From Dipylidium caninum (taxonomy: Eukaryota > Platyhelminthes > Cestoda > Cyclophyllidea > Dipylidiidae), in contig QEYB01000526.1 of assembly GCA_017562135.1 (NCBI GenBank), positions 372,001 to 436,000 on the forward strand: a stretch of DNA of 64,000 nucleotides, read 5' to 3'. Position numbers and translations under genes: made by a program. The notes under the pieces are model-generated. The model was not told the DNA's origin, made no database searches, and worked only from the letters and a program-made list of their open reading frames with translations. This document shows positions 1 to 12,100 of the stretch, in pieces; position 1 is the first letter of the stretch, and every line of letters starts with the position of its first letter.

Positions 1-514
1 TCGGCGGGCTGTTCTTCCCAAACTGGCCGATAACGCCTCGTCTGCGAGTGTATAATGAAAATCCTGCTCCCCTCCATGTATAATGAAAATCCTGCTCCCT
101 TGTCTGCTTCTCCTTGTCTTTTCCCCGGAATTCCCCTTAAACTCCACAAAAGGGAGGGGAGAGGCGCCAAGCGTTTCCTTATCGAGCGAGTTGATGGAGT
201 CACGTCGAAGTACCACGCTCTGCCCATGAGGAGTCCAAGCACAAGGCATTCGTTGGACCCAAAAAACAACTCCAAGCCTACGTCCCGACTCAAACTAGTG
301 AAAAGATCCACTTTGTGTTGGGAAATTAGGGGAACTTGTTTAACAGGAGGTAAAGCAGCACACAAAGCCCTGGAAAACGCGTCAGTGAGAAAAGAGAAAA
401 TAAGATAGCACATCTTCTTGAGAATAAAGAGACCTCGGTCTATTTACAAATAAATGTACATACATACATGCATAGGGGAGGGGGCTTTGAGGTCGCGTCC
501 GCCCCAAAAGCCCT
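1..514. other. 3' flank of DDX55, no gene recognised
   Basis: This stretch lies downstream of the DDX55 stop codon, which is on the minus strand. It contains a 117-codon plus-strand open frame (55-408) that resembles no family I know and is partly made of a 28-bp tandem duplication, so I do not call it a gene. I see no clear AATAAA signal on the minus strand for DDX55. Two AATAAA-like strings near 423 and 450 are on the plus strand and could serve a gene ending left of the window. Confidence 0.5.
49..104. repeat. 28-bp tandem duplication
   Basis: A unit starting tgtataatgaaaatcctgct is present twice in direct succession, at 49 and 77, with only minor differences at the end of the second copy. 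It creates the repeated start of the spurious frame at 55-408. Confidence 0.85.
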
Positions 515-3500
515 CTATTCACTGTCTTCCAGCTCCCCCAATTCATCAGCCGTAACCTAAGAACGGGAAAAAACGTTGTTATTAATATTAGTGCCGGTAT
601 AAGTAGAAAGGCTAATATCGCCTGCGACGACCTTTCGGCCCTTCAGTTTCCTGACTCTCTTGTAATCCTCCAAAATAGACGCCACGTCATCATCATGATC
701 ATCATCATCGGCAGCACCCGGGTTACAATCCGTTGCCAGGGCATAAGCAGGACGTTTTACGCCGGCCAGTCGACTCGCAGCATCGGCGCCAGGGAGGTTG
801 GCAGCTGCGAGCCTTTCTGCCTTTAGCTGTTTCTTCCGGCGTCGAGCGGCACGTTTAGCGCGTTTTTCTTTCGTCTTAGACCAAGGTGTAGACTAGGGAG
901 AAGAGTAAATTTACTCCAATTAGAAAGGAGTGCATTTTAAAACCAACTTTGGCATTAATGCGGTGGAGTATAAAAACCCAAATTAACCTTTTTGAATTTC
1001 GGTGGCGGGTTCTCCTCCAACGCTTTGCGCTTCAACTCCCTTTGTTTGGCGATGCTTTTCTCTCTGCATAAGCAAAAAAAATAATAATAAATGGAACACT
1101 AAGGCACCCACTTGTATTTGATTTTGGTTAAGTCGACACCGGAGGGGAGGAAGCTGTCTGTGGAGATGCCCTTAAATTCTGGCATCTGCGGCAGTCGGAG
1201 CAAACCGTAGGCGTTGGCCAATGCGCCCAAATCCAATTCTGGTGTGTTACCATTGAAAAATAAGCGGTTGTAAGAAGAATGGAAAGGAGGAAGTGAATGA
1301 AAATACTTTGGTAGGTAAGATTACACATTCAGGCCTCACACACATTGCTCACAACGGCCCAAAGGTCTACTTCCCAAGTTGCCGATGGTTGCAACTGCCT
1401 TCACAAGTGGTGGACTGGAATATCGCCAAAATGGTGGGTAAAATTCTGCCCGCCTAGTCAATTCCGCATCCAATTTAACTCCGTTAAACAGAGTCCCCTG
1501 CACCAAGGCAATGGAATACCCGTTTGCCTAACACAACCAGGTACAAATTTTGCCAACCCTTTGGCAAGTGCCTCGATGGAGTTCTTAAGAAGCTCTCATT
1601 AAACCCTCCCATCGGATCAGCAAAAGTCAGTGATCAAGCGTATTGTGCCTAAAAACTGTGCATACTGTGGTTAAAGTGTTCCAGATTATGAGCTAACGAG
1701 TATCTCATGCGAGAAAACAAAGAAATCTGTCATGAGACATAGTCTACTCAAATGCATATAAGTAGGGACTCACCTCGAATTTTGAAGAGCAAATTACAAT
1801 CATGTTTCCGATAAAATTGGGCAAAAGAGACAAAGGCCTTTATACTCTTCTCGTAGATTAACCTGTACGAGAGCGTCGTATTATTGAGGGCACTAACCTA
1901 TCCTTCATGCAAATTCGCTGAACTTTGGCCCGAATAGACTCGGTAGTGAAATCATTCAGTGTGGAGGCGTCTACCAATTCGTCTAGATCCCGCTCGACCA
2001 AAGTGACCTGGATCGGTGAAGAAAAAGAAAAATAAGCTACAAGGATAAAAATGAAATAAACTTTGCCCAAAGTAACTGCAAAACTGCAAGTTTTACGCCT
2101 CTCTCGACGATGCGTAAATACAATTTAGAATTATTTCTCAAGCTATAGAATTTCTCCAAAAGGCAACTAGAAGGTCTGCAGGGTGAAACTGAAACATTCC
2201 CTTTCCGTCATTACTATTTTAGTGACCGTCTTCCTGGTGGACGCATCAAAGAAGGACTAGGCAGCCCTACAATTTTTCGCTATTGTCAACAAAGTGAGGG
2301 AAAATAATGTGTTTTTTCTCAAATTTATACTGCGGAAGAGTAGAATGCATAAATGGGTTAAAATGTCATTCGAATAAGGCAATTTTGAGATAAGAATGCT
2401 ACTCGTCCCGCTTCGCCACCGACAAGAATACTAGAGTAAGCGGACGAGAACGTACATTTTGATTGATACGCAGAAAATCCACGTAGGCAACTTCGGAAGG
2501 CGTCAGAAAGAGTACGGCTCGACCCTCGGCCCCGCATCGGGCGGTTCTGCCACATCGATGAACAAAAAACCTGGAGTTTCGGGGGGCAAGAAGAGAGGAA
2601 AGAGGGATTAGGAGAGAAAATTTAATCACCTGTCAGTTTAACAAGTGTGCCAAGAGGGAAGCTAGTATACTCACTGCGTCGGAACTATTCACAAGTGAGC
2701 GGAATAGACATTTGAAGAGAAAACTAATTAAAATTAATATATATCCCTGGAGCCTTGACGGAGAATATTACACGGGAAGGAAAGAATGACAGAAATAAAA
2801 GACCAATCTCATCGGCTTCTCACTAGTAAAATAACCAAGAATGCAGGCCGACCTCCGACTTTACTTTATAGAGGACAGTACAGACCGCGGGACACGAATG
2901 CCGCAGTTTGAAAGAATACCGACAGATTGAAAACTTTCAGTCAAAGGAAGGGCCATAAAACGGGCATATGGAAAAACACGGTTAAATGGTAAATAGTCTG
3001 CAATAAAAAGGGATGTTCTACGCACCTGGCATTGGAGGGAGGGTCCCATTGCAGCACCCAGTCGACCCGCGGCACGTCGATCCCCCGTGCCATCACGTCG
3101 GTGCAGAGGAGGACACCCCTACAACACGCCAATGTGCTAACTCGGCTCAAATGATGATCGCGGCACACACATTCACTTCCTGGAGGGAGCAAAATGGGCC
3201 AATCCAACTTGCCAACTCACTTGTCGACAGACCTGAAGTTGCCGAATTCGGCAACCCGTTTGGAACGCATTTTGCCATGGAGGGCGTAAACCAGAGAAGA
3301 CTGACTGGCAGGTAGGAGACCGTTGCGGAAGAGACGACTAAAGTAATCGACAGCGGCGCATGTAGCGAAAAAGACGACGATCTTCTCGGCAGAGGCATGA
3401 CTTCGAAGAAAGGTGACGAGGGCACGAAGTTTGTCGACAGGGTTGACGACCTTTTGAGAAGCAGTGGTGTGGAGGACAACGGATTAGGGGTGCAATACAA

Positions 3501-5094
3501 AATTAATCACACCAACAATCTGGCCCTCCCGACAAGATGTCCGTTGATCCATCGTACACAGGACTAAACTCTACCATCAGCTCCATACCATGTAGACAAA
3601 TGGATGGATAACCTCAAAGCCCTTCAATCAGTTAGACGCATCAGGACGCCCAAATTTTCAATCAAACCAACTAACTAAATATTGTTATTTTTTGACAATC
3701 TAGAACATCTGAAAGCGCTATTAAGGTTTGGACAAAGCATAAGATATATCAAATTGAGCGCAAAAAGGGTGAACAGCTAAAAACAAAACAAAGTAGACCA
3801 AAGAATTTCGGGAATCTGTGCGAAAACACGCGTCGAATACGTCTCAGGAAGTAAAAGTAATCTCGAATGAAGTCTAAACTCTTCTTACCAGAAAATAGTT
3901 CTCCAAAGTCGATGGAGTTCTCTGCTGCTGACCTACCGAAGGTATTTCCTTTTCCCGTACCACAACCCGAACTGGATTTCGCAGACCGGCCCGCAGTAAG
4001 TCATCAAGTTGGTCTGTCTGCGTGGCCGAAAACAAGCCTGTTCGACGATGTTTCGGCAACATGGGAAGTATCACGTTAAGCCTAGAGATCTAGCAGTTTT
4101 ACGAATGAGAGAAACTTACTGCGGCTCAAATCCCATGTCCAATAGACGATCAGCCTCATCTAAGACCAGAATTTCCTGAATAGAAGCGGAAATGTATGAA
4201 GGGAACTGATCTTACCAGACTACGAAGTCTCCGTACGACAAAATTAAAAGTCTGATTGTTGGAAGTTTGACCGAGAAATAGAGGCGTTTTCTGGATGAGG
4301 TCAACTAAACGGCCAGGAGTAGCAACGAGGATGGTTGCACCGTTTACCTGGAGACTGTTGAGGTCGTCTAGACGTTTGCTATGAGCAGCACTGCCACTTA
4401 AAACGAAGGAGGTGAAGCGAGGGGATCTAAAACGATAGGTAACTTTATTGACACGAATAACATGTTGAGTATGAATTTTCATAAGAATTATCTATAAAAT
4501 CTAAGTGAGATAAATTTCTCTAATACTTTTCGATGCTATAAATGTTCAGTAGTATGAAGACATTCACATAAAAAAGGAACTCAAGATACCCATCGTCGCG
4601 CCTGAAAAATTGTAGAAAATTCAGAAGCACGTCATGTATTTGGACTGTTAACTCGTATGTTGGCGAAAGTATCAGCGCACCGATCTGAGGAAACCAGAAA
4701 AAGGAGGTGAGGAAGTGAATAAAGACAGATGATAAAATAACTGATCTCAATACGATGCAAAAAACCAGAGTCTGAAGTATTTTCAGAATCAGTTTACGGA
4801 ACCGAATGAATGAACGTCATCCCAATTATCAAATTATGAGTTTATCGGTTCGACAGGAGATACCTCATGGGTGCCCCAATCATGCTGTCGCCTTGCAAGA
4901 ATCTCCAAGATAGGTAGAATAAATGCGAGGGTTTTACCCGAACCTGTGACTGCTTCGGCAGCAACATCCTTGCGACTTAGGAGGAGCGGAACAACGGTGG
5001 ACTGGACGGGAAGGGGTTTGTCGAAACCCAGGTACTCAATGCCCTGAAGGGACTCGGGACTTAGATGTAAGTCACACCACGTTTTATGCGTCAT
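515..5094 (-). CDS. DDX55: DEAD-box ATP-dependent RNA helicase, DDX55/Spb4 type
   Basis: Family role: nucleolar helicase of the Spb4/DDX55 group, needed for large ribosomal subunit maturation. Fourteen exons join in frame to 642 residues (human about 600): 4864-5094, 4590-4684, 4216-4426, 4120-4175, 3889-4081, 3221-3450, 3026-3118, 2456-2570, 1898-2007, 1774-1862, 1112-1238, 988-1063, 632-892, 515-556. Visible motifs: Q-motif glutamine at about residue 31, motif I AVTGSGKT at 48-55, [18 protein letters not shown] (motif II about 185), FSATQT (motif III), [10 protein letters not shown] (motif V) and HRCGRTAR (motif VI). After the helicase core come a CNLLFKIR segment, a Lys/Arg-rich stretch and an acidic Asp/His run typical of DDX55 tails. 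Oddity: motif Ia reads PTYEL instead of PTREL. The start is the first ATG of the conserved exon. The intron at 1863-1897 is only 35 nt. The ending (KGRK joined to [13 protein letters not shown]) matches the KKGKITEEEFEKG tail of the human protein. Confidence 0.93.
1863..1897 (-). other. 35-nt micro-intron of DDX55
   Basis: The minus strand reads from donor gttagt to acceptor cgtacag. Removing it joins MKD-R to [10 protein letters not shown] in frame, as in human DDX55. Introns this short are known from flatworms. Confidence 0.8.
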
Positions 5095-6140
5095 TATCCT
5101 ACAAACATTAGAAAAGGGGGTGAATAAGTATGCCAGGCACAGAAGATTGGTATAAGGTTACCAAATTGTAAGATATATCATGCAATCTACGATTACAGAC
5201 CGTTTGAAATGTAAGACTGAACTCAATGAAGTGGTGAAGATGAATTTAAGGATCATTTAGTATGAGATGCTAAATTGAAGGGGGGAGGTAAGGGGGAGAA
5301 ACACGAACACGCTTGTTTACGAAAGGCGCGGTCTTAGTGGCACCCGCTACGGCATCAACGTAGCTTCTTGCATAAGTTGAATGAATTCAAACTAAATCCT
5401 GTACATATAAAACGGCGTAAAAAAGGAAAACGAAGGAAATGATACTGTAAAGGCCTATTGGCCATTTTCAGGTGTATCAAGAAACAGACAATTAATATCA
5501 TTTTATTAGGTAACAGAGGACCCTTGCCAACAAATCGTTAAGGATTCTGTGGGTATGAAAATTGATTCTTAGATACTATGCTGGAGTTTTTTTTCTGCAA
5601 TTTTAGGGACTATTTGGAAGTTGTTGAATCCGGAAACCGTAGCAGCGTAAGAAGTTTTTCGTTATCTGTTTATTGATAGCAAAGATCGCGTACCTATTAA
5701 TTATAAAATCACTTTGCTTAGAGTTATTGTCTTATTGTTTCATATTTGAAGCTGCCATAATAACAGTCCTGCGTGAGCATCAGAACCAAGCCGCTCAAGC
5801 GTTTTCCCAAAAACAAAAGGAAAATTAGGCAGAACTTTCTCAACATGTGCCTATTTACTTATGATTCATTAACCTATTTGTTTAGCTAATTCGCGCCCTC
5901 TCATTGATTGGCCTGTTCGGTTAAAAATGGACAGTTTATGCTACCCTGCCTTCTCTCTTATTTTATACTAGATCTATCCGGGTCTCAGTTTTCTATGGAT
6001 TTTTAATTTCTCCTGCGCAACTCTGGTTGTTCTCATCGGTCGACTCCTCCATTTTCGGAGCATGCGTTTCGCTCCAACAACCTGTATTTAGTGTATGATT
6101 GTCTCGCGCACATCCGGAATATAACCACGATTTTTGTAAA
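5095..6140. promoter_or_regulatory. Shared upstream region of divergent DDX55 and CSNK1G
   Basis: About 1 kb separates the DDX55 start (minus) from the casein kinase start (plus). No coding exon is recognised. The sequence is AT-rich and I see no convincing TATA box at a sensible distance from either ATG. It should hold both core promoters and 5' UTRs, possibly including untranslated first exons. The role is inferred from gene order only. Confidence 0.4.
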
Positions 6141-9100
6141 ATGTCAGCTAATCACCAACAAGACGGACTTCGCTCCTCTCGTGACTCGAACTCCTTGTTC
6201 GTCGGTCCCAATTTTCGTGTTGGCAAGAAGATTGGATGCGGGAATTTTGGTGAAATTCGGCTCGGTTGGTTATTTATATCACATTATTTCACCATTTTAA
6301 CTTTAATCTCTTCATTTTTCTCATTTGGATTGTGCCAGCCAGCGTGTGACTCTACACATCTTGTGTGCAAGTGTACTCCTGATTCATGCCATATTTCTTA
6401 TTTGGTCGTCTCCACTTCATTACACTTTATTATAACCCTTTTGTAAATTGCCAACTTTAAGACGGTTTCCTGAAAAACTTGCTGTTGTTTTATTTATTTC
6501 TTCTTCCTATTTCTTTGTTCAATTTTTAATACCCAGCATTCGGTGCCCTTTATCTCGCTTTCTTTTTTTCCCATTTTTGAATGTATGTGGTATGAAATCA
6601 GTATTTTTGGGTTATTGTTACTCTTTTAGTTAATAGCTAGAAATATCTAATGTCATAAAGGAATCTTGTGCCAGTGTATTTGGTTCACTAAATTCTAACT
6701 ACTCGTTTTGCTTGTTTTGCAGTGGTTAACTTTTCTATATTTTTTAAGCTGGTTTTTGTGGTCTCAGGTGATTTACTCAGTTGTTTGTATTTTTATGAAT
6801 GTTTCTGTTTGTCGCATAAATGAACGTTTGGGAGCGAATCGATGGTGCTGAGTTTTCCTTTCGTTGTCGGCCATTACTCCCAGTGACTGATAAAACGAGG
6901 CTGTAGTATCCCCTTGTGAGGCTTTCCTAATCTGATTACTTTGTCATAAATCCCACTTTTAATGTTGATCCTCTAACTGAATTACTACGATTAATTTTAT
7001 TAAATCACAGGTCCAGAAGTTGGGTTAACAATAATGCATGCATGCTAAGGTAGTACTTTGCGCAATGTCACGAATGCTGAAGTCGGTATTTTATGGATAT
7101 CTTTATGTTCTGGTGATTTCTTGAGTCTGGTCCAGTTTCAGTATTTCACCTTTTGTAGAGTTTGTTGTGAATGTTGTGAAATATAACCTAGTCGAAATGC
7201 TTTTTTAAGTGGATTCACACATGGTTCTCCTTGAGCCGGAAAGTGGAATGATTGCCTGAGTCTCACGCCACCAATACGTATGTTAAATGATGTAATCGAA
7301 ATCCCTCATAAACCCATACACGGATGTATTCAATTATTTTAACATTCACTTCTTACTACGATCGCAAGTGTTAAGTAAATAAACGTCTTTTTTCTGTTCG
7401 CTTTGATCTACGTTGTAGGCAAAAACCTCTACACCAATGAGCATGTCGCAATTAAGCTGGAACCGATGAAGACGCGGGCACCACAATTGCATTTGGAGTA
7501 CCGATTCTACCGTATGTTGCAGACAGGCAATGCTAGTGAGTATCCCCTCATTCATTTGCGTTCTTCATGACCAACGTGCATAGACGTTTTATCTTCCAAC
7601 TGAAGCTGCTAGTTGTGTTTTGCCTTGGTAATTTGCAGTATGTTGCTTTAGTGTTTAAGAAATCTCTAGGCTGTTTTTAATAGACTTTAACTTTCAGTTA
7701 ATTTTGTTTACTCGAGTGTGTGAAATGTGGTGTAAGCTCTTAGCTACTTTATTTGATGCGTCGAAGGCATGAAAGGCGATTAACGCTGTCCTCGGTTTAT
7801 ATTTTCTTGGTGCAATAAAACCGAAACCAGCATTTTCCGTCCAATTTAGTTTCGGTCTATCAACCCTCTTAGTGAAGGTCGAATCACTCTTAGGTGGTAA
7901 CTCTAAATTTTCCATGATGTAGCAAAGTCCCACAATTACTGGGTGGAATTATGTTATATCTACCTCATCTATAATGCCTCTTTCCATGCTCAACAGTATT
8001 AGTGCATAAGGTCAATGAGAAAAGTGATTCGTAGAGTTAAGTACAATTGCGCACCTGTAAAATGTTCCGTTGGACTTGGGGTTCATCGTGATTTGTCTAT
8101 ATAATGCCACCTATGAAAAGTAAATCTTGTGACCACTTTGGGGGGTTTCACCTCTATTTTGAAACCACAGTTGGTTCCCTAAACCATTTTTTTTCTGTCG
8201 GTTGTTCTTGATCGTAAAGTATTTGCGTACTTCTGCTTTTCTGTTCATATTGGAACGGTAGAAATAGACGCTAACAGGTGGGGATTCGAAGGTTGATTTG
8301 TTTTTAACTCGCCTTTCCCCAGCAACATCTGAATCCGTGTATGTGAAGTGTGAAAGGGGAGAGGGTCGGCGGGCTGGATTTTCAATTAGATTCTAACATT
8401 GAGAAGTTCGCTGCATCGGAAGTCTTTCTCCTGACTTATGTTTCGCTACCGGCAATTGCGGAAGGATGGGTTTGACGCCTGGTTCATATCTTGCGAAACC
8501 ACTCATTTACTTCTTCTAGGTCGGTACAACCAAAGATTGTCTAATGATTGATTAATTTTGGTATCCTCCTTGCCATTATCTCCAGATATTCGGTGCACAT
8601 GCATACACGAATTTATGGTTGTGCGCGGACACCTCTTTGGCCGCTTTTCATTGCCACATGTCGTAATCATGACAACCTCGCCCGGAAGGGGGGTTATGTG
8701 GATCCAATTTTGTATCTGAAACACAGCATCCTTTTTTCTGTTTGAAAATGTCTGACTTCTTTTGTCTACCCTACTGTTTTTTCCTGCCACCAACACAGAC
8801 GCAGTGGTGAGAAGTTTACATGGACTCGTTTTTAATTCAAATTGTCTTTATTACGATTATTCGTGGAGCACTGATCTGTTGTTCATTTGCAGTCTTTCGT
8901 TCGCCTCACCTAGCAAAGTATGTGATTCCACTGTTAGTAGAATTGTTGCTCTGGCTTGTGAAAGCGCTTATCGCCTTCACACTTGCATTCTCCTCCTTTA
9001 GCATAGTGCTGAGTTTTTACGGCAACTTTAACTGGTTTTACTTTTGTGTCAGACAATCATCGCCTTCCCCCACCCCTCTAAAGGACGGTATTTCCTGGGC

Positions 9101-12100
9101 TAAATGAGTTTATGTCCTTGCGCGGTCAACGGTTACCCGCCAAAATCATCACCAACTTCTTTTTAAATGTTCTCCAGCATTTCACTTGCCCTTATTGCTT
9201 TTGAGTTCATTACTCTCTTAACAGCAGTAGACATCATCGACGTGGATAATTCAACACCGCTCCAACTGATTAAACACGACGATGAGAAATGGTAGACGGC
9301 ATAGGATGGAACGGGGGCAGCGGGGCGGGGGGGGGGGAATTCGTTTACGAGACTGCTGAAACACGCGTAGGAGAGGATAATCCGCCCGCTTTCCCTATCC
9401 CCGCCAACCGTCTGCATATAGTTCTTTGTTCTCCCTGGAAGATGAGTCCTAACTTTTGTCGGCTATTTTCTGCTCTCGAAATTCCTCTGTTGAAGGCTAA
9501 ACCACAGACTACCATTTAATCTCCGCCTCTTTCGCCTTTCTTCCACTGACTAACAGAAAATGTAGATTTAAATTACCTGCCCCGCTTCGAGCATTATTTT
9601 ATGGTACTGGTTTTTTGGCGTCGTCCTGACTGTGAAGGTATCCCCACCGGTGGAGAAAGAGGAGTGACGAGGATAGGTCGCGGAGGGTAGGCGAGGTTAA
9701 TAAAATGTGGCAAAAGGTGGATTGCTGACTAAGTCTTGCCGGTGTGGAGAGCGCCACGCTCCTGTGTGACTATTTGACAGTCTTGCCAAATTTAACTTCG
9801 ACATGTTACAGGCGCAAACATGCCCGTAGTCTGACAGTTTCATCATCGGCGGTGCAGGTGGTTCTCACACACCTTCCGACTGACTACCAGTTAGTCTCTT
9901 GTTTCGACGAGTGCATACACCCTACTTGTTTGTATCTCAGACGCAAAATCTGTACAGCCGTTAATTCTACCCCCTTCGTCATCCCTCAAGCCTTTTCTCT
10001 TCCAACAGGCTCCTTACAGCCGCCACCATAAATTGCGTTTTGAAACTATCCAATTACTCTGACTCCAAGACGTGTCGAACGTGCGCCCCGTTGGCATAAC
10101 GACGGTATAAGTCAAGTTTTATGGTCGAGGGTAGCATCGTTTCCTTAGACAAGGTACGAAGCGACGAGAGGGGAGGGCGAAGCACTGACGAAACCCCCTC
10201 GCATCGACGACAAAAACCAGTCTGTTTCGGGGTAGGTGAAAGGTTGTGGGCCGAGACGAGAGACGTGGTGACAAATGGTCCTCACTCAAATTTGGCCTGA
10301 CTTACTCATTATCATACGAGGTGAATGTGCCTTTGCCTCTCGTCCCTCCGCCTCCTTCCACTTTTTGATGACGCAGTCGGTACATCCACAGTTGGGGGTG
10401 GAATGCGAGTCATACGCTGTCAGTCATGCTGCGGATTCTCTCTGTATGACAAAGTAACAGCCTAAGCGGTTGGCTTCTCCCCTTGTCGACGAGACCACGT
10501 TATTTTGGATCTCCCGATTATCTTGGTGTGATTTTAAACCAACTTTCACTAAGGTTTCATCTAAGTTTCGGCGTTGGACCCCGCTGTCTTGAGTTATGAG
10601 AAAAGACCTGGTTAACTTTATTAGTCGTCCCTATCCTCTTAACTCCCAACCAACGGTCTGTAGATGTCCACAACATCCGATGGAAAGGAGTTGTTGTTAT
10701 TTTAAATGTCTGATTGTTTGGGTTGGTAACTATGAAACGAGTGTTGAATATACCTGGGAAATAAAAAGCGCCATCTTTAACATAATTTATTATAGTCAGT
10801 CTAAAGGGTATCCACTGGCATCTGTGACTTTCTGCCGAGGATTGGACAAATCGGGTGTACCGTTTTGAGGAAGAGTCTAGATTATGGAGTCAGTGAACGA
10901 TGATTGAATGTCTTTTCGTAGTGAAGGCTGGTTAATTTTGTCAGGAGTCCTCGAAGCTTCATGTGGCCGTCGTCCAGCGTTCGTGTCATGCAGCCGCTGG
11001 CTTTTCTTCTTCATGCGCTCCGTCCCGTGTACGACACCACCTTCTCTTGGCGCTGTCTCAGTTTCTCCGGGTTGTTTGTAGGAAGGAGGCGGATCGCCCC
11101 TTGAGCATTCCATGCATTTTTGTAATGAGATTTCGACTTTTGCCTGTTTCCTGCGGGTGCCTTCCTCTCTATTCACTTGCTCGAACGTCTTCGCTGCTCA
11201 CACCGCAGCCACTCTGCATCTCGAGTGGCGACGTGGTGAACCAACAACGACGGAGGCGACGAGGACGTCGACTGCCTTCTGAAACAGTAGCTCGATCGTC
11301 CGCAGTTGCCTCAGTTCGCACGCCCCGCACAAATGATTTCACTTTTTTAACACTTTCTTTGTACCTGCACGTTTCAACACAGCCGTAGCCGTGTGGCTGG
11401 TTACTAATTTGGACTTGAGAGCCCACGAATCCTCCTGTGTGTGTGTGTGTGTGGATGGGATTCCCCAGTCAGCGTCTTCAGTTTAGTTCCTTCGCCTTGT
11501 CAGCGTGGGCCGGCGATTCTCCTCCTCCATGCGCGCGCCTTGAGGACACTCCACTTGACAGAGTGAAAGTTTTGCCGCCAACGCCGAGCATTCGCTTCTC
11601 CAAATGCCCCGTTGATGTCTACTATTGGAACCTGTTTTGGCCGCTTTGCGATGCAATTTTTAACTCGAACGCATAAGGTCGTCGTGGATCGCGATTTGTT
11701 TACATCTGCTTTCGGCGCTAAATAAAACATGAAAGGTGATATAAACACGGAGGAATTTCACCAAATGAGCAAAAAGATGTACTTTCAACATTTATAAATA
11801 AAAGTGGCGGGAGCACACGCAAGATCGTCTTGCTCTCAGTGGCAGCGGGAGGCGGATTTGGCAAAAACATCCGTCTCATGGTTTCCATGACAATATGATT
11901 CCAAATGCCCTTCACTGTTTTCCGTGAGGCATTCATTCGGCTGAAGGCGCAATCCCTGCACTCGTCGGGCTCTCGAGCGCCCTAAAGAAGCCATCCATGT
12001 GGGAGACAGGAGTTTGTTCTTCTCCTCGTCTACGCATGGTAGCAGTTTTCCATAACTGCGCTTCAACCAGAAGCTTCTCTTTCTTAATCCAAGGCAACGT

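Noticed and set aside
55..408. 117-codon plus-strand frame at the left edge
   Set aside because: Built partly from a 28-bp tandem duplication, no family resemblance, lies in the DDX55 3' flank.
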